From Sagittula sp. P11 (GTDB taxonomy: Bacteria > Pseudomonadota > Alphaproteobacteria > Rhodobacterales > Rhodobacteraceae), in assembly GCF_002814095.1 (NCBI RefSeq), contig NZ_CP021913.1, positions 3,320,001-3,384,000 on the forward strand: 64,000 nt of DNA, written 5' to 3'. Shown here piece after piece: positions 27,973 to 35,749 of the stretch (positions within the stretch are counted from its first letter, which is position 1; every line of letters starts with the position of its first letter). A program made the translations under genes and the position numbers. The notes under the pieces are model-generated. The model worked only from the letters and a program-made list of their open reading frames with translations, did not search any database and was not told the origin of the DNA.

Positions 27973-28976
27973 GCGGCGCGCTGGAGGTGGTGCAGGCGGG
28001 GCCGGGGCTCAGCCTGCAGGATGCGGGACGGCCCGGCTGGCTGGCGCAGGGTCTGTCGCGCGGCGGGGCCGCCGACCTCGTGGCGCTGTCGGAAGGAGCG
28101 GCGCTGCTGGGGCAGGCGCCCGGCGTCGCGCTGGAGATGGCGGGCATGGGCGGGCGTTTCCGCGCCACCTGCGACCTGCGCATCGCGCTGACCGGGGCGC
28201 GCATGGCGGCCTCGGTCGATGGCCGAGCGCTGCGCTGGAACGCCTGCTGGCTGCTGCCGGCGGGCGAGACGCTTGAGATCGGGGCGGCGCAGGACGGGGT
28301 CTACGGCTATCTGAGCGTTGGCGGCGGTTTCGACCAGCCGGAGGTCCTGGGGTCGCAGGGGGCGCATCTTGCCGCCGGCATCGGACGGGCGCTGGAAGCG
28401 GGCGACCGGCTGGCGCTGGGGGACGACGCGGGCGGCGCGACTGGCCTCGGGCTGGAGCCCGTAGCGCGGCTTGGCGGCGGTGTCCTGCGGGTGCTGCCGT
28501 CCCTGCAGACGGAGGTCTTCCCGGAGGAGATGCGCACCCGGTTCTGTGCCGAGGCCTTCAAGCGGGACGCGCGCGGCAACCGTATGGGCGTGCGGCTGGT
28601 GCCGGAGGGCGAGGGCTATGGCCTCGACGCCGGGGGGCGGATCCTCTCCGAGGTGATCGTCCCTGGCGACATCCAGATCCCCGGCGACGGCGCGCCCTAC
28701 GTGCTGCTGAGCGAATGCCAGACCACCGGCGGCTATCCGAGGATCGGGACGGTGATCCCGGCGGACCTGCCGCGCATCGCGCAGGCAGCACCGGGGGCGG
28801 AGATCCGTTTTCGCTTCGTCACGCGGGACGAGGCGCTGGCGGCAGAGCGGGCGATGCGCGAGGCGCTGAAGGGCCTGCCGAAGAAGATCGCGCCGCTGGT
28901 GCGCGACCCGAAAGACATCAACCTGCTGGACCACAACCTGGTCAGCGGCGTGACGGATGGAGAGGTGACACGATGA
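27969..28976 (+). CDS. pxpC: 5-oxoprolinase subunit C (biotin-dependent carboxyltransferase-like)
   Basis: A 335-residue PxpC (KipA-type) protein: VVQAGPGLSLQDAGRPGW at the start, ALTGARMAASVDG, GYLSVGGGFDQPEVLGSQ, EFK-like FPEEMRTRFCAEAFK, NRMGVRL, and VPGDIQIPGDGAPYVLLSECQTTGGYPRIG near the end. It forms a complex with PxpB. Overlaps of four bases at both ends show a tight pxpBCA operon. Confidence 0.94.
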   Translation: MSGALEVVQAGPGLSLQDAGRPGWLAQGLSRGGAADLVALSEGAALLGQAPGVALEMAGMGGRFRATCDLRIALTGARMAASVDGRALRWNACWLLPAGETLEIGAAQDGVYGYLSVGGGFDQPEVLGSQGAHLAAGIGRALEAGDRLALGDDAGGATGLGLEPVARLGGGVLRVLPSLQTEVFPEEMRTRFCAEAFKRDARGNRMGVRLVPEGEGYGLDAGGRILSEVIVPGDIQIPGDGAPYVLLSECQTTGGYPRIGTVIPADLPRIAQAAPGAEIRFRFVTRDEALAAERAMREALKGLPKKIAPLVRDPKDINLLDHNLVSGVTDGEVTR

Positions 28977-29749
28977 CGTCGGTGGATCTGAACGCGGACA
29001 TGGGTGAGAGCTTTGGCCCCTGGGTGATGGGGCAGGATGCGGCGCTCTTGGAGGTGGTGACTTCGGCCAACGTGGCCTGCGGAATGCATGCGGGGGACCC
29101 GGACGTGATGGCGCGCACAATGGAGGTCGCGCGGGCGCAGGGCGTGGGCATCGGCGCGCATCCGGGGTTTGCCGACCTGCAGGGCTTCGGCCGGCGCCGG
29201 ATGCACCTGCCGGAGGCGACGCTCCGGCACCTCGTGCAGTACCAGCTTGGGGCGGCGCTGGGGATCGCTCGGGCGGTGGGCGCGGAGGTGCGGCACCTGA
29301 AGCTGCACGGCGCGCTGGCCAACATGGCGTCGGAGGACGAGGCCCTGGCCGAGGTCTGCTATGGCGCGGCGCTGGAAGTGGCACCTGAGATCATCGTGAT
29401 GGTTCTGGCCGCGACGGCGCAGCAGCGCGCGGTCGAGCGGCTGGGGTGCCTCTGGGCCGGAGAGATCTTTGCCGACCGCGCTTACAACGCGGATGCGACG
29501 CTGGTCGACCGGTCGCTGCCGGGGGCGGTGATCCACGACCCGGAGCACGCAGCGGAGCGGATCGTGCGCATGGTGCAGGCGGGCGCCATCCTGCCCGAGG
29601 AGGGCGAGGCGATCCCGGCGGCGGTGGACACGATCTGCCTGCATGGCGACGGCGCCACGGCCTTGGAGATCGCCCGGGCAGTGCGGGCGGCGTTGGTGGA
29701 GGCCGGGATCGAGGTCAGGACCTTCGAGGGGCGGCGCGGGTCGATCTGA
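28973..29749 (+). CDS. pxpA: 5-oxoprolinase subunit A (LamB/YcsF family)
   Basis: A 258-residue protein starting VDLNADMGESFGPW, then TSANVACGMHAGDPDVM, IGAHPGFADLQGFGRR, RHLKLHGALANMA, EIFADRAYNADATLV and CLHGDGATALE. These are the signature segments of LamB/YcsF (PxpA). It catalyses ring opening of 5-oxoproline with the PxpBC kinase/carboxyltransferase pair. The start overlaps the pxpC stop. Confidence 0.96.
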   Translation: MTSVDLNADMGESFGPWVMGQDAALLEVVTSANVACGMHAGDPDVMARTMEVARAQGVGIGAHPGFADLQGFGRRRMHLPEATLRHLVQYQLGAALGIARAVGAEVRHLKLHGALANMASEDEALAEVCYGAALEVAPEIIVMVLAATAQQRAVERLGCLWAGEIFADRAYNADATLVDRSLPGAVIHDPEHAAERIVRMVQAGAILPEEGEAIPAAVDTICLHGDGATALEIARAVRAALVEAGIEVRTFEGRRGSI

Positions 29750-29774
29750 CGGTTTCGGGACCGGCGCGGGCAGA

Positions 29775-29833
29775 GGGGGCTCCGCCCCCGCGCGTTCCGC
29801 GCCCCCGAGGTATTTTTCGCCAAGATGAAGGGG
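29775..29833 (+). repeat. Dispersed intergenic repeat with GC hairpin
   Basis: A GGGGGC-TCC-GCCCCC hairpin (29775-29789) is followed by a CGCGCCCCCGAGGTATTT-like word and then CCAAGATGAAGGGG. The second half repeats 25798-25822; the layout (GC hairpin, then CCC-GAGTATTT-like word) also resembles 49242-49277. It lies 26 bases past pxpA and could help end transcription. Confidence 0.6.
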
Positions 29834-29906
29834 ACTGGCGGGGGGCGGCCCCTGTCATGGGCCCCGGGGCGCCAGTGGGGCGGCCCGGGGTTGGGATGCG
29901 TATGCG

Positions 29907-30923
29907 TTACTGGCTGGCGCAGGCGGCGATGCGGTTCGCGATGTCCTCTACCAATGCGGGGTAAAGGGGCGCGCCTTGCGGCAGGGCGCTGCCCAGCGGG
30001 TCGATTTCGGCCTGCGGGATCGTGTCGAGGCCCACGGCGTGCATCAGCCGGGGCGAGGTGCCCGGGTCCGCGAGCGCACAGACCGGCGCGGTTTCGGCGT
30101 AGAGCGCCCGCAGTGCGTCGAGCCGCTGTGCGCCCGGTGCGGTGTCGTCGCCGTCTGTGAGCGCGCCGACCACCCGCAGCCCGAAGGCGGCCTCGTAGTA
30201 TTGCAGGGCGTCGTGGGTCACGGCGAGCGGGCGGTCGCGCACCGGGTCGAGGGCGCTTTGCGCCGTTTCCGTGGCTTCCGCGATGCGCGCCACGCCTGCC
30301 TTTGCGTTGGCGTCGTAGGCCTGCGCGTTCTCCGGGTCCTGCGCGGAGAGCGCGGCGGCGATGGCCGAGAGCCAGACGGTGGCGTTTTCCGGGTCGAGCC
30401 AGAGGTGCGGGTCGAGGTGGATGTCCTCTTCGTGCATCGCGCCTGCGTGGTCGTCGTCGGCGTGATCGTCACCCGCGTGATCGTCTTCGGTGTGGTCGTC
30501 GTGTTCCTCGTCCGCGTGGCCGTGATCGTCGTCTTCGCCGTGGTCATGCGGCTCCAGCCCGCCGTCGCGGAACGGCAGCACGCGGGTTTCCGGGAGGTCG
30601 GCGAGGGTCAGGCGCTGCGCGCCCTCTGCCAGCGCCTCGATCTGGCGGGCGATGCCCGGTGTCAGCTCCGGCCCGATCCAGACCACTACGTCCGCCGCTT
30701 CGAGCGCGCGGGCCTGGCTCGGTTTCAGCGAGGCGCCATGGGCGGAGGCGCCCGGCGCCACCAGAACTTCCGGCGTGCCGAGATCGCCCAGAACCATCGC
30801 GGCAAGGCTGGCGACGGGCGGGATGTCGGTGACGACGCGCGGCACCTCGGCCAGGGCCGGTCCGGCCGCGAGGGTCAGGCACAGGGCGGTTGCGTTGCAG
30901 GCGGGAAACAGCGGCAGGCGCAT
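29907..30923 (-). CDS. znuA: Zinc ABC transporter substrate-binding protein
   Basis: ZnuA captures zinc in the periplasm and hands it to ZnuBC. The 338-residue protein has a signal peptide (LFPACNATALCLTLAAGPALA), metal ligands in GASAHGASLKPSQ, DPHLWLDPEN, AVTHDALQYYE and a C-terminal aspartate region. Between about 120 and 165 lies a long His/Asp/Glu-rich loop (many DDHA and HEDD-type units), a usual zinc-collecting feature. It is divergent from zur with a Zur box between them, so it is probably repressed when zinc is plentiful. Confidence 0.95.
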   Translation of the reverse strand: MRLPLFPACNATALCLTLAAGPALAEVPRVVTDIPPVASLAAMVLGDLGTPEVLVAPGASAHGASLKPSQARALEAADVVVWIGPELTPGIARQIEALAEGAQRLTLADLPETRVLPFRDGGLEPHDHGEDDDHGHADEEHDDHTEDDHAGDDHADDDHAGAMHEEDIHLDPHLWLDPENATVWLSAIAAALSAQDPENAQAYDANAKAGVARIAEATETAQSALDPVRDRPLAVTHDALQYYEAAFGLRVVGALTDGDDTAPGAQRLDALRALYAETAPVCALADPGTSPRLMHAVGLDTIPQAEIDPLGSALPQGAPLYPALVEDIANRIAACASQ

Positions 30924-30965
30924 GGCGGCGGTCCTTCTTGTCTTTTGGTTCTCGTGTTGGTATGA

Positions 30966-30978
30966 GTTATATCATAAC
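30966..30978. promoter_or_regulatory. Zur box between znuA and zur
   Basis: GTTATATCATAAC is a perfect inverted repeat (GTTAT-N3-ATAAC) in the 101-base divergent gap. It has the AT-rich GTTAT/ATAAC arms of alphaproteobacterial Zur operators and is placed to control both znuA and zur-znuCB. Confidence 0.8.
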
Positions 30979-31024
30979 ACTTCAAGCCAAAAAGAAACCC
31001 CCGACGGCACGCAGGAGAACAGGC

Positions 31025-31531
31025 ATGGAAACCAAGGGCTTCGAGCCGCATGACCACACCCAGTGCATTGCCAGCGCGATGGGCGCGGCGGAACATTTGT
31101 GCGACGAGCAGGGGCTGCAACTGACCAAGGTGCGCCGCCGCGTGCTGGAGATCCTGCTGGAGAAGCACCGGGCCATGGGCGCCTACGAGGTCCTGGATCA
31201 CCTGCGCGAGGAGGGGCTCGGCTCGCAGCCGCCGGTGGCCTACCGGGCGCTCGATTTCCTCGTCTCGAACGGGCTGGCGCACCGGATCGAACGGCTGAAC
31301 GCCTTCATCGCCTGCGTCGCCCCCGGCGAAAGCCACGCCCCCACCTTCCTGATCTGCCGCGGCTGTTCGTCGGTCGCCGAGACACCGGCCTGGCGGGCTG
31401 GGCGGGCGCTGCGCAACGTGGCGAGCGAGGTGGGTTTCGAGGTCGAGCGTGTCGCCATCGAGGCCGAGGGTCTCTGCCCGAGTTGCCAAGAGCGGCCCGA
31501 GGCGCTGCCCGAGACCGAGGCACAGGCTTGA
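31025..31531 (+). CDS. zur: Zinc uptake regulator Zur (Fur family)
   Basis: A 168-residue Fur-family repressor. The winged helix is at about 30-95 (LTKVRRRVLEILLEKHRAMGAYEVLDHL, PPVAYRALDFLVSNGLAHRIERLNAFIAC), and the dimerisation part has two CxxC pairs (CRGCSS and CPSCQE) for structural zinc. Its place before znuC and beside znuA marks it as Zur rather than Fur. The ATG at 31025 was chosen because the family domain follows. The stop overlaps the TTG start of znuC. Confidence 0.93.
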   Translation: METKGFEPHDHTQCIASAMGAAEHLCDEQGLQLTKVRRRVLEILLEKHRAMGAYEVLDHLREEGLGSQPPVAYRALDFLVSNGLAHRIERLNAFIACVAPGESHAPTFLICRGCSSVAETPAWRAGRALRNVASEVGFEVERVAIEAEGLCPSCQERPEALPETEAQA

Positions 31532-32304
31532 CCGCAGCGCTCATCTGGACGGAGGCTCTGGACGTCGCGCAGGGTGGCCGCGTGGTGCTGGAGCGGGTCT
31601 GGTTCAGCATCCACCCCGGCGAGATCGTGACCGTGGTCGGCCCGAACGGGTCCGGCAAGTCGACGCTCCTGCGTGCCCTGATCGGGGCACTGCCTCCGGC
31701 GAAGGGACGGATCACCCGGAAACCGGGGCTGCGGGTCGGCTACGTGCCGCAGGGGCTGCGGCTGGATGCGTCGATGCCGATGACCGTGGGCCGCTTCCTG
31801 AACCTGCCCCGCAAGGTCCCGGCAGAGGCGCGGCGGCAGGCGCTGGACGAGGCCGGCGCGGGGGACCTGGAGGAGCGCGCGCTGACGGAGCTGTCCGGCG
31901 GGCAGTTCCAGCGGGTGCTGCTGGCGCGGGCGCTGCTCGACCGGCCCGAACTGCTGATCCTCGACGAGCCGACCACCGGGCTCGACCAGCCGGGGCAGGC
32001 GGCCTTTTATCGCAGGCTGGAAGAGGTGCGGGACAAGCTGGGCTGCGCCGTCCTGATGGTCAGCCACGAGCTGCACGTCGTGATGAGCGCGTCCGACCGG
32101 GTGATCTGCGTGAACGGCCACATCTGCTGCGAGGGCCACCCGGAGACGGTGGCGCAGGCCGAGGAATACCGCGCGCTTTTCGGCACCGGCACGCAGGGGG
32201 CGCTGGCGCTTTACCGGCATGAGCATTCGCACCGGCACGACGGCTGCGACCACGACCATACGCACGACCACGACCATGCGCACACGCACGAGGGTGCCCA
32301 CTGA
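31528..32304 (+). CDS. znuC: Zinc ABC transporter ATP-binding protein
   Basis: A 258-residue ABC ATPase: Walker A GPNGSGKST, Q-loop VGYVPQGLRL, signature LSGGQFQRVLLARALL, Walker B LLILDEPTTGLD and the switch histidine in MVSHELHVV. The last roughly 30 residues are His/Asp-rich (RHEHSHRHDGCDHDHTHDHD and on), probably binding zinc. The start is a TTG at 31528 overlapping the zur stop (TTGA); no ATG lies before the Walker A region at the right distance. Confidence 0.93.
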   Translation: MTAALIWTEALDVAQGGRVVLERVWFSIHPGEIVTVVGPNGSGKSTLLRALIGALPPAKGRITRKPGLRVGYVPQGLRLDASMPMTVGRFLNLPRKVPAEARRQALDEAGAGDLEERALTELSGGQFQRVLLARALLDRPELLILDEPTTGLDQPGQAAFYRRLEEVRDKLGCAVLMVSHELHVVMSASDRVICVNGHICCEGHPETVAQAEEYRALFGTGTQGALALYRHEHSHRHDGCDHDHTHDHDHAHTHEGAH

Positions 32305-33089
32305 TGCTTGACGATTTCCTTGTGCGCGCGGTGCTGGCGGCGGTCGGGGCAGCGCTTGCGGCGGCCCCTCTGGGCGTCTTCGTCGTCTGGCGGCGCATGG
32401 CCTATTTCGGCGACGCCACGGCCCATGCGGCCGTTTTGGGCGTCGCGCTCGCACTGGCCATGTCCGCGCCGGTCTTTGCCGGGACGCTGGTGGTGGCGCT
32501 GGCCATGGCCCTGACTGTGGCGCGGCTGGCGGGGCGCGGCTATGGCGCCGACATGGTACTGGGCGTGGCCGCCCATGGCGCGCTGGCATTTGGCCTTGTC
32601 GCCGTGTCCTTCCTGCAGGGGCCGCGCCTCGACCTCGAAGCCTACCTGTTCGGTGACATCCTCGCGGTGGGCAAGGCCGACCTCGCGGTGATCTGGGGCG
32701 GCGGCGCGGTGGTCGCCGTGCTGATCGGCTGGCGCTGGCAGGCGCTGGTGACCTCGACCGTCTCGGAGGATCTGGCCTTTGCCGCCGGCATCGATCCGAA
32801 GCGGGAGCGGCTGATCCTCATGCTGGCGCTGGCGCTTGTCGTCGCCGTGGCGCTGAAGGTGGTGGGCGCGCTGCTGATCGGCGCGCTGCTCATCATCCCG
32901 GCGGCGGCGGCGCGGCCCTGGTCGCGCACGCCCGAGGTGATGCTGGCCGGAACGGCGGCGCTTGGCGTGCTCTCGGCGCTTGGCGGGCTGTGGGGCGCAT
33001 GGGTGCTGGACCTGCCCGCGGGGCCTGCGGTGGTCTGCGCGGCGGCCGTGCTGTTCGCGATCAGCGCGGTGGCCGGGGGGCGCCGCTGA
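32304..33089 (+). CDS. znuB: Zinc ABC transporter permease
   Basis: A 261-residue inner-membrane protein with about eight hydrophobic segments and the ZnuB/ABC-3 family pattern APLGVFVVWRRMAYFGDATAHAAVLGV near the start, DLEAYLFGDILAV in the middle and KVVGALLIGALLIIPAAAARPW near the end. The ATG shares one base with the znuC stop (TGATG). It forms the channel for ZnuAC. Confidence 0.95.
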   Translation: MLDDFLVRAVLAAVGAALAAAPLGVFVVWRRMAYFGDATAHAAVLGVALALAMSAPVFAGTLVVALAMALTVARLAGRGYGADMVLGVAAHGALAFGLVAVSFLQGPRLDLEAYLFGDILAVGKADLAVIWGGGAVVAVLIGWRWQALVTSTVSEDLAFAAGIDPKRERLILMLALALVVAVALKVVGALLIGALLIIPAAAARPWSRTPEVMLAGTAALGVLSALGGLWGAWVLDLPAGPAVVCAAAVLFAISAVAGGRR

Positions 33090-33109
33090 CGCCACCCCGG
33101 CCTGTGCTC

Positions 33110-34063
33110 TCAGCCATAGGGGAAGGCGCGCGGCACGAAGCGATAGCCTTCCTGCGCCGCCTCGACGTAACCGATCCCGGGGAAGGCGATGTGCATCCCG
33201 GCGATCTGAATCCGGTCGGCCGCCGCGCGGGCGAGGATGTCGGCCCGTGTCTGCGCGGCCATGTCGGCGGCGGTGTCGAAGACGATGGTGACCTCGGGGC
33301 GGGCGAACTGCACCGGCCCGACATGCACGATGTCGCCCCAGATCAGAAGCTGGCTGCCCTCGCTCTCGAGCATCACGCCGGTATGGCCCAGCGTATGGCC
33401 CGGCAGCGGCACCAGCGTGATCCCGTTGCCCAGATCGGCATCCTCGGCGACGACCTCCAGCCGGTCGCCGAAGGCGTCGACGGCGGCCCGCGCCTGGTCG
33501 AAGAACGGGTGGAACTGCTCTGGCGCGCCGTTCCGGATCTCGTCGCTGCGCCAGAAGTCGATCTCCGGCTGGCTGACGGTCAGGCCCGCACCTGTGTAGG
33601 GGTTGCCGTCCGGCGCGAGGATGCCGCCGATGTGGTCGGGGTGCAGGTGGGTGGCGATGATCCGCCCGATGCTGGCGGGGTCCACGCCGAAGGCCGCCAT
33701 GTTGGCGCCAAGCTGGCCCAGCCCCGGCCCCATGAGCTGCCCTGTGCCGGTGTCGACAAGGATGCGTTCCTCGCCGAGCTCGATCAGGTAGGCGTTGACG
33801 CCGGTCGGATGGCCGTCGCCGTCGATGTAGGCGGCCCGAAGCAGGTTCTGGAAATCCTCAGGGGTGATGCCTTGCAGCGCCTCAGCGGTGATCGGCAGGA
33901 AGCCGTCGGAAAAGGCGGTGACGGTCGCGCTTCCGACGGGAAAGCTTTGCGCGACGGCGATGCCGGGGGACCCCGACTGCGCCGCGACCGGCGCGATTCG
34001 CAGGCCGGTCAGGGCGCCGGCGGCGGCCAGCAACGAGGTTGTCATGAAAGAGCGGCGGTCCAT
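33110..34063 (-). CDS. Exported MBL-fold metallo-hydrolase (Tat signal)
   Basis: A 317-residue protein with a twin-arginine signal (MDRRSFMTTSLLAAAGALTG, RR at 3-4), a cleavage site near AQSG and a metallo-beta-lactamase fold: ATHLHPDHIGG is the HxHxDH metal motif, PLPGHTLGHTGVM and WGDIVHVGP follow. Export by Tat implies a metal cofactor loaded in the cytoplasm. Relatives include lactonases and phosphodiesterases; substrate unknown. GGGAGG precedes the ATG at 34063. Confidence 0.88.
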   Translation of the reverse strand: MDRRSFMTTSLLAAAGALTGLRIAPVAAQSGSPGIAVAQSFPVGSATVTAFSDGFLPITAEALQGITPEDFQNLLRAAYIDGDGHPTGVNAYLIELGEERILVDTGTGQLMGPGLGQLGANMAAFGVDPASIGRIIATHLHPDHIGGILAPDGNPYTGAGLTVSQPEIDFWRSDEIRNGAPEQFHPFFDQARAAVDAFGDRLEVVAEDADLGNGITLVPLPGHTLGHTGVMLESEGSQLLIWGDIVHVGPVQFARPEVTIVFDTAADMAAQTRADILARAAADRIQIAGMHIAFPGIGYVEAAQEGYRFVPRAFPYG

Positions 34064-34236
34064 GGGCGTCCTCCCGTTGGATGCAGGGTGACGCAACGGT
34101 GCCCGATCCGCCCCGAGTCGGACAACCGTGAAGTGTGAATGGCCGCGGTTCAGGAATGAATGGCCCGCCCGACTGCGCCGACGCATGCCCGCCCCGGAAA
34201 GGGCCTGCAAGAGCGTCGTCATTGTCAGAGTGGAGA

Positions 34237-34320
34237 TGGTGGGCGACCTTGGAATCGAACCAAGCGTGCGTCTCCGCGAGGGAGTTACAGTCCCCTGCCA
34301 CACCTTGCGGCCTGTCGCCC
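34237..34320 (-). tRNA. tRNA-Tyr (GTA)
   Basis: Minus strand: acceptor GGGCGAC/GTCGCCC, D-arm GCCGCAAGGTGTGGC, anticodon stem GGGGA/ACCCT-type with loop around TGTAACT (anticodon GTA at 34286-34288), a long type II variable arm (CGCGGAGACGC), T-arm CTTGG-TTCGATT-CCAAG and encoded A-CCA. The long variable arm is normal for bacterial tRNA-Tyr. Position 8 reads A instead of the usual T, as best I can align it. Confidence 0.95.
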
Positions 34321-34475
34321 ACCGGGCGTCCGTGAAGGCCAGCGGCCCCGGACGTGGAGGGCTGATTACAACCGGCCCAAAGGGGCGTCAACAGGAAAAT
34401 CCCTTGGAATTCACCCGGCGCCCGTGCATGAGTGAACGCTCTGCGGGACAGGCTGCGAAGGACGGTGCAGACGAC

Positions 34476-35252
34476 ATGGCGAAGAAACCGAAATGGGTGG
34501 TCGAGAAGGAACAGGCCAAGCGCGCCTCTGCGGCGGAGACTGTCTGGCTGTTCGGCCATCATGCCGTGCGCGACGCCCTTCTTAACCCGAACCGGGTGAA
34601 GCTGCGCCTGATCCTGACCCCCAACGCCGCCGAAAAGCTGGGCGAGGCCGTGGCCGAGGCCGGGATCGAGCCGGAGATCAGCGATCCCCGCCGCTTTGCC
34701 GCGCCGCTCGACCCGCAGTCCGTCCACCAGGGCGCGGCGCTCGAGGTCAAGCCGCTGGACTGGGGTAAGCTGGAGGACGTGGCGCTCTCGGGCGAGGGCG
34801 CGCTGCGTCTGGTGCTGCTCGACCGGGTGACCGATCCGCACAACGTCGGCGCCATCCTGCGCTCGGCTGAGGTGTTCGGCGCGCAGGCGGTGATCGGCAC
34901 GCGCCATCACGCCGCACCCGAAACCGGCGCGCTGGCCAAGACGGCGAGCGGCGCGCTGGAACGTCAGCCCTACCTGCGGGAAAGGAACCTCGCCGACACG
35001 ATCACCGCGCTTCAGGGGATCGGTTACATGGTCCTGGGTCTCGACGGGGAGGCAGAAATGACCATCGAGGAAGCCGTGGAAGGCAAGCGCGACCGGCCCA
35101 TCGCGCTGGTGCTGGGCGCAGAGGGGCCGGGCCTCCGCCCCAAGACGCGCGAGACGGTGGATGCCCTCGTGAAGATCCCCTTCGCCCGCGATTTCGGCTC
35201 GCTCAACGTGTCGAACGCGGCCGCCGTGGCGCTTTACGCCGTGCGGGGCTGA
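34476..35252 (+). CDS. rlmB: 23S rRNA (guanosine-2'-O)-methyltransferase RlmB / TrmH-family protein
   Basis: A SpoU/TrmH-class methyltransferase with a trefoil knot. The N-terminal substrate domain (WLFGHHAVRDALLNPNRVKLRL) precedes motif 1 LLDRVTDPHNVGAILRSAEVFGA, motif 2 LVLGAEGPGLRP and motif 3 VKIPFARDFGSLNVSNAAAVALY. It probably methylates 23S rRNA G2251 using SAM. I start it at the ATG at 34476 (MAKKPKWVVEKEQ, 258 aa) with AAGGA 13 bases upstream; the ATG at 34428 would add 16 residues and lacks a ribosome site. Confidence 0.9.
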   Translation: MAKKPKWVVEKEQAKRASAAETVWLFGHHAVRDALLNPNRVKLRLILTPNAAEKLGEAVAEAGIEPEISDPRRFAAPLDPQSVHQGAALEVKPLDWGKLEDVALSGEGALRLVLLDRVTDPHNVGAILRSAEVFGAQAVIGTRHHAAPETGALAKTASGALERQPYLRERNLADTITALQGIGYMVLGLDGEAEMTIEEAVEGKRDRPIALVLGAEGPGLRPKTRETVDALVKIPFARDFGSLNVSNAAAVALYAVRG

Positions 35253-35306
35253 CCGCGGGTCCTGACGCGACTTGTCCTGACCCTATGCCGTACTTAGGTC
35301 AGGGAC

Positions 35307-35618
35307 ATGCCGAACACCAAGATCGCCACCTGCTGCTACTGCGGCACCCGCGCAGCGCTTGTCCTGAAGGGCGAGCGGTCGCATGAACTGGCGTGCTCCT
35401 CCTGCGGGGCGCCGCTGCACGACCTGAAGAAGCTGCGCTCCGACGCCGTCCGGCCAGAGGCGCATCGCGTGCCGCAGAAGGGCCGGAAAGGCAAACGCCG
35501 CGCGGCGCACTCGCCCTTCGACCTGGTGGAGACGGCGATGCGCAGGACCTCGAAGAAACGCAGGAAGAAGGGGTTCCTGCATGAGGCCTTCGACCTGCTC
35601 GACGATATCTTCGACTGA
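35307..35618 (+). CDS. Small zinc-ribbon protein (103 aa)
   Basis: The N-terminus holds two CxxC pairs (CCYCGTR and CSSCGAP, about 20 residues apart), a zinc-ribbon arrangement. A basic middle follows (PQKGRKGKRRAAH, SKKRRKKG), and an acidic end, FDLLDDIFD. I recall such proteins in Rhodobacteraceae without assigned function. Nucleic-acid binding is plausible from the charge, but is an inference. Confidence 0.75.
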   Translation: MPNTKIATCCYCGTRAALVLKGERSHELACSSCGAPLHDLKKLRSDAVRPEAHRVPQKGRKGKRRAAHSPFDLVETAMRRTSKKRRKKGFLHEAFDLLDDIFD

Positions 35619-35749
35619 CCGCCGCCGGGCCATCGTGCATATTTTCGGGAAAGACCCTGCGTGCCCGCGGGGCGGTGAGGCGCCATAGCCTCTGGCCTTT
35701 GGGGCCTCGCTGGATTATCCCGCCACAGACCCGAGTGAGGCGAGACGCT

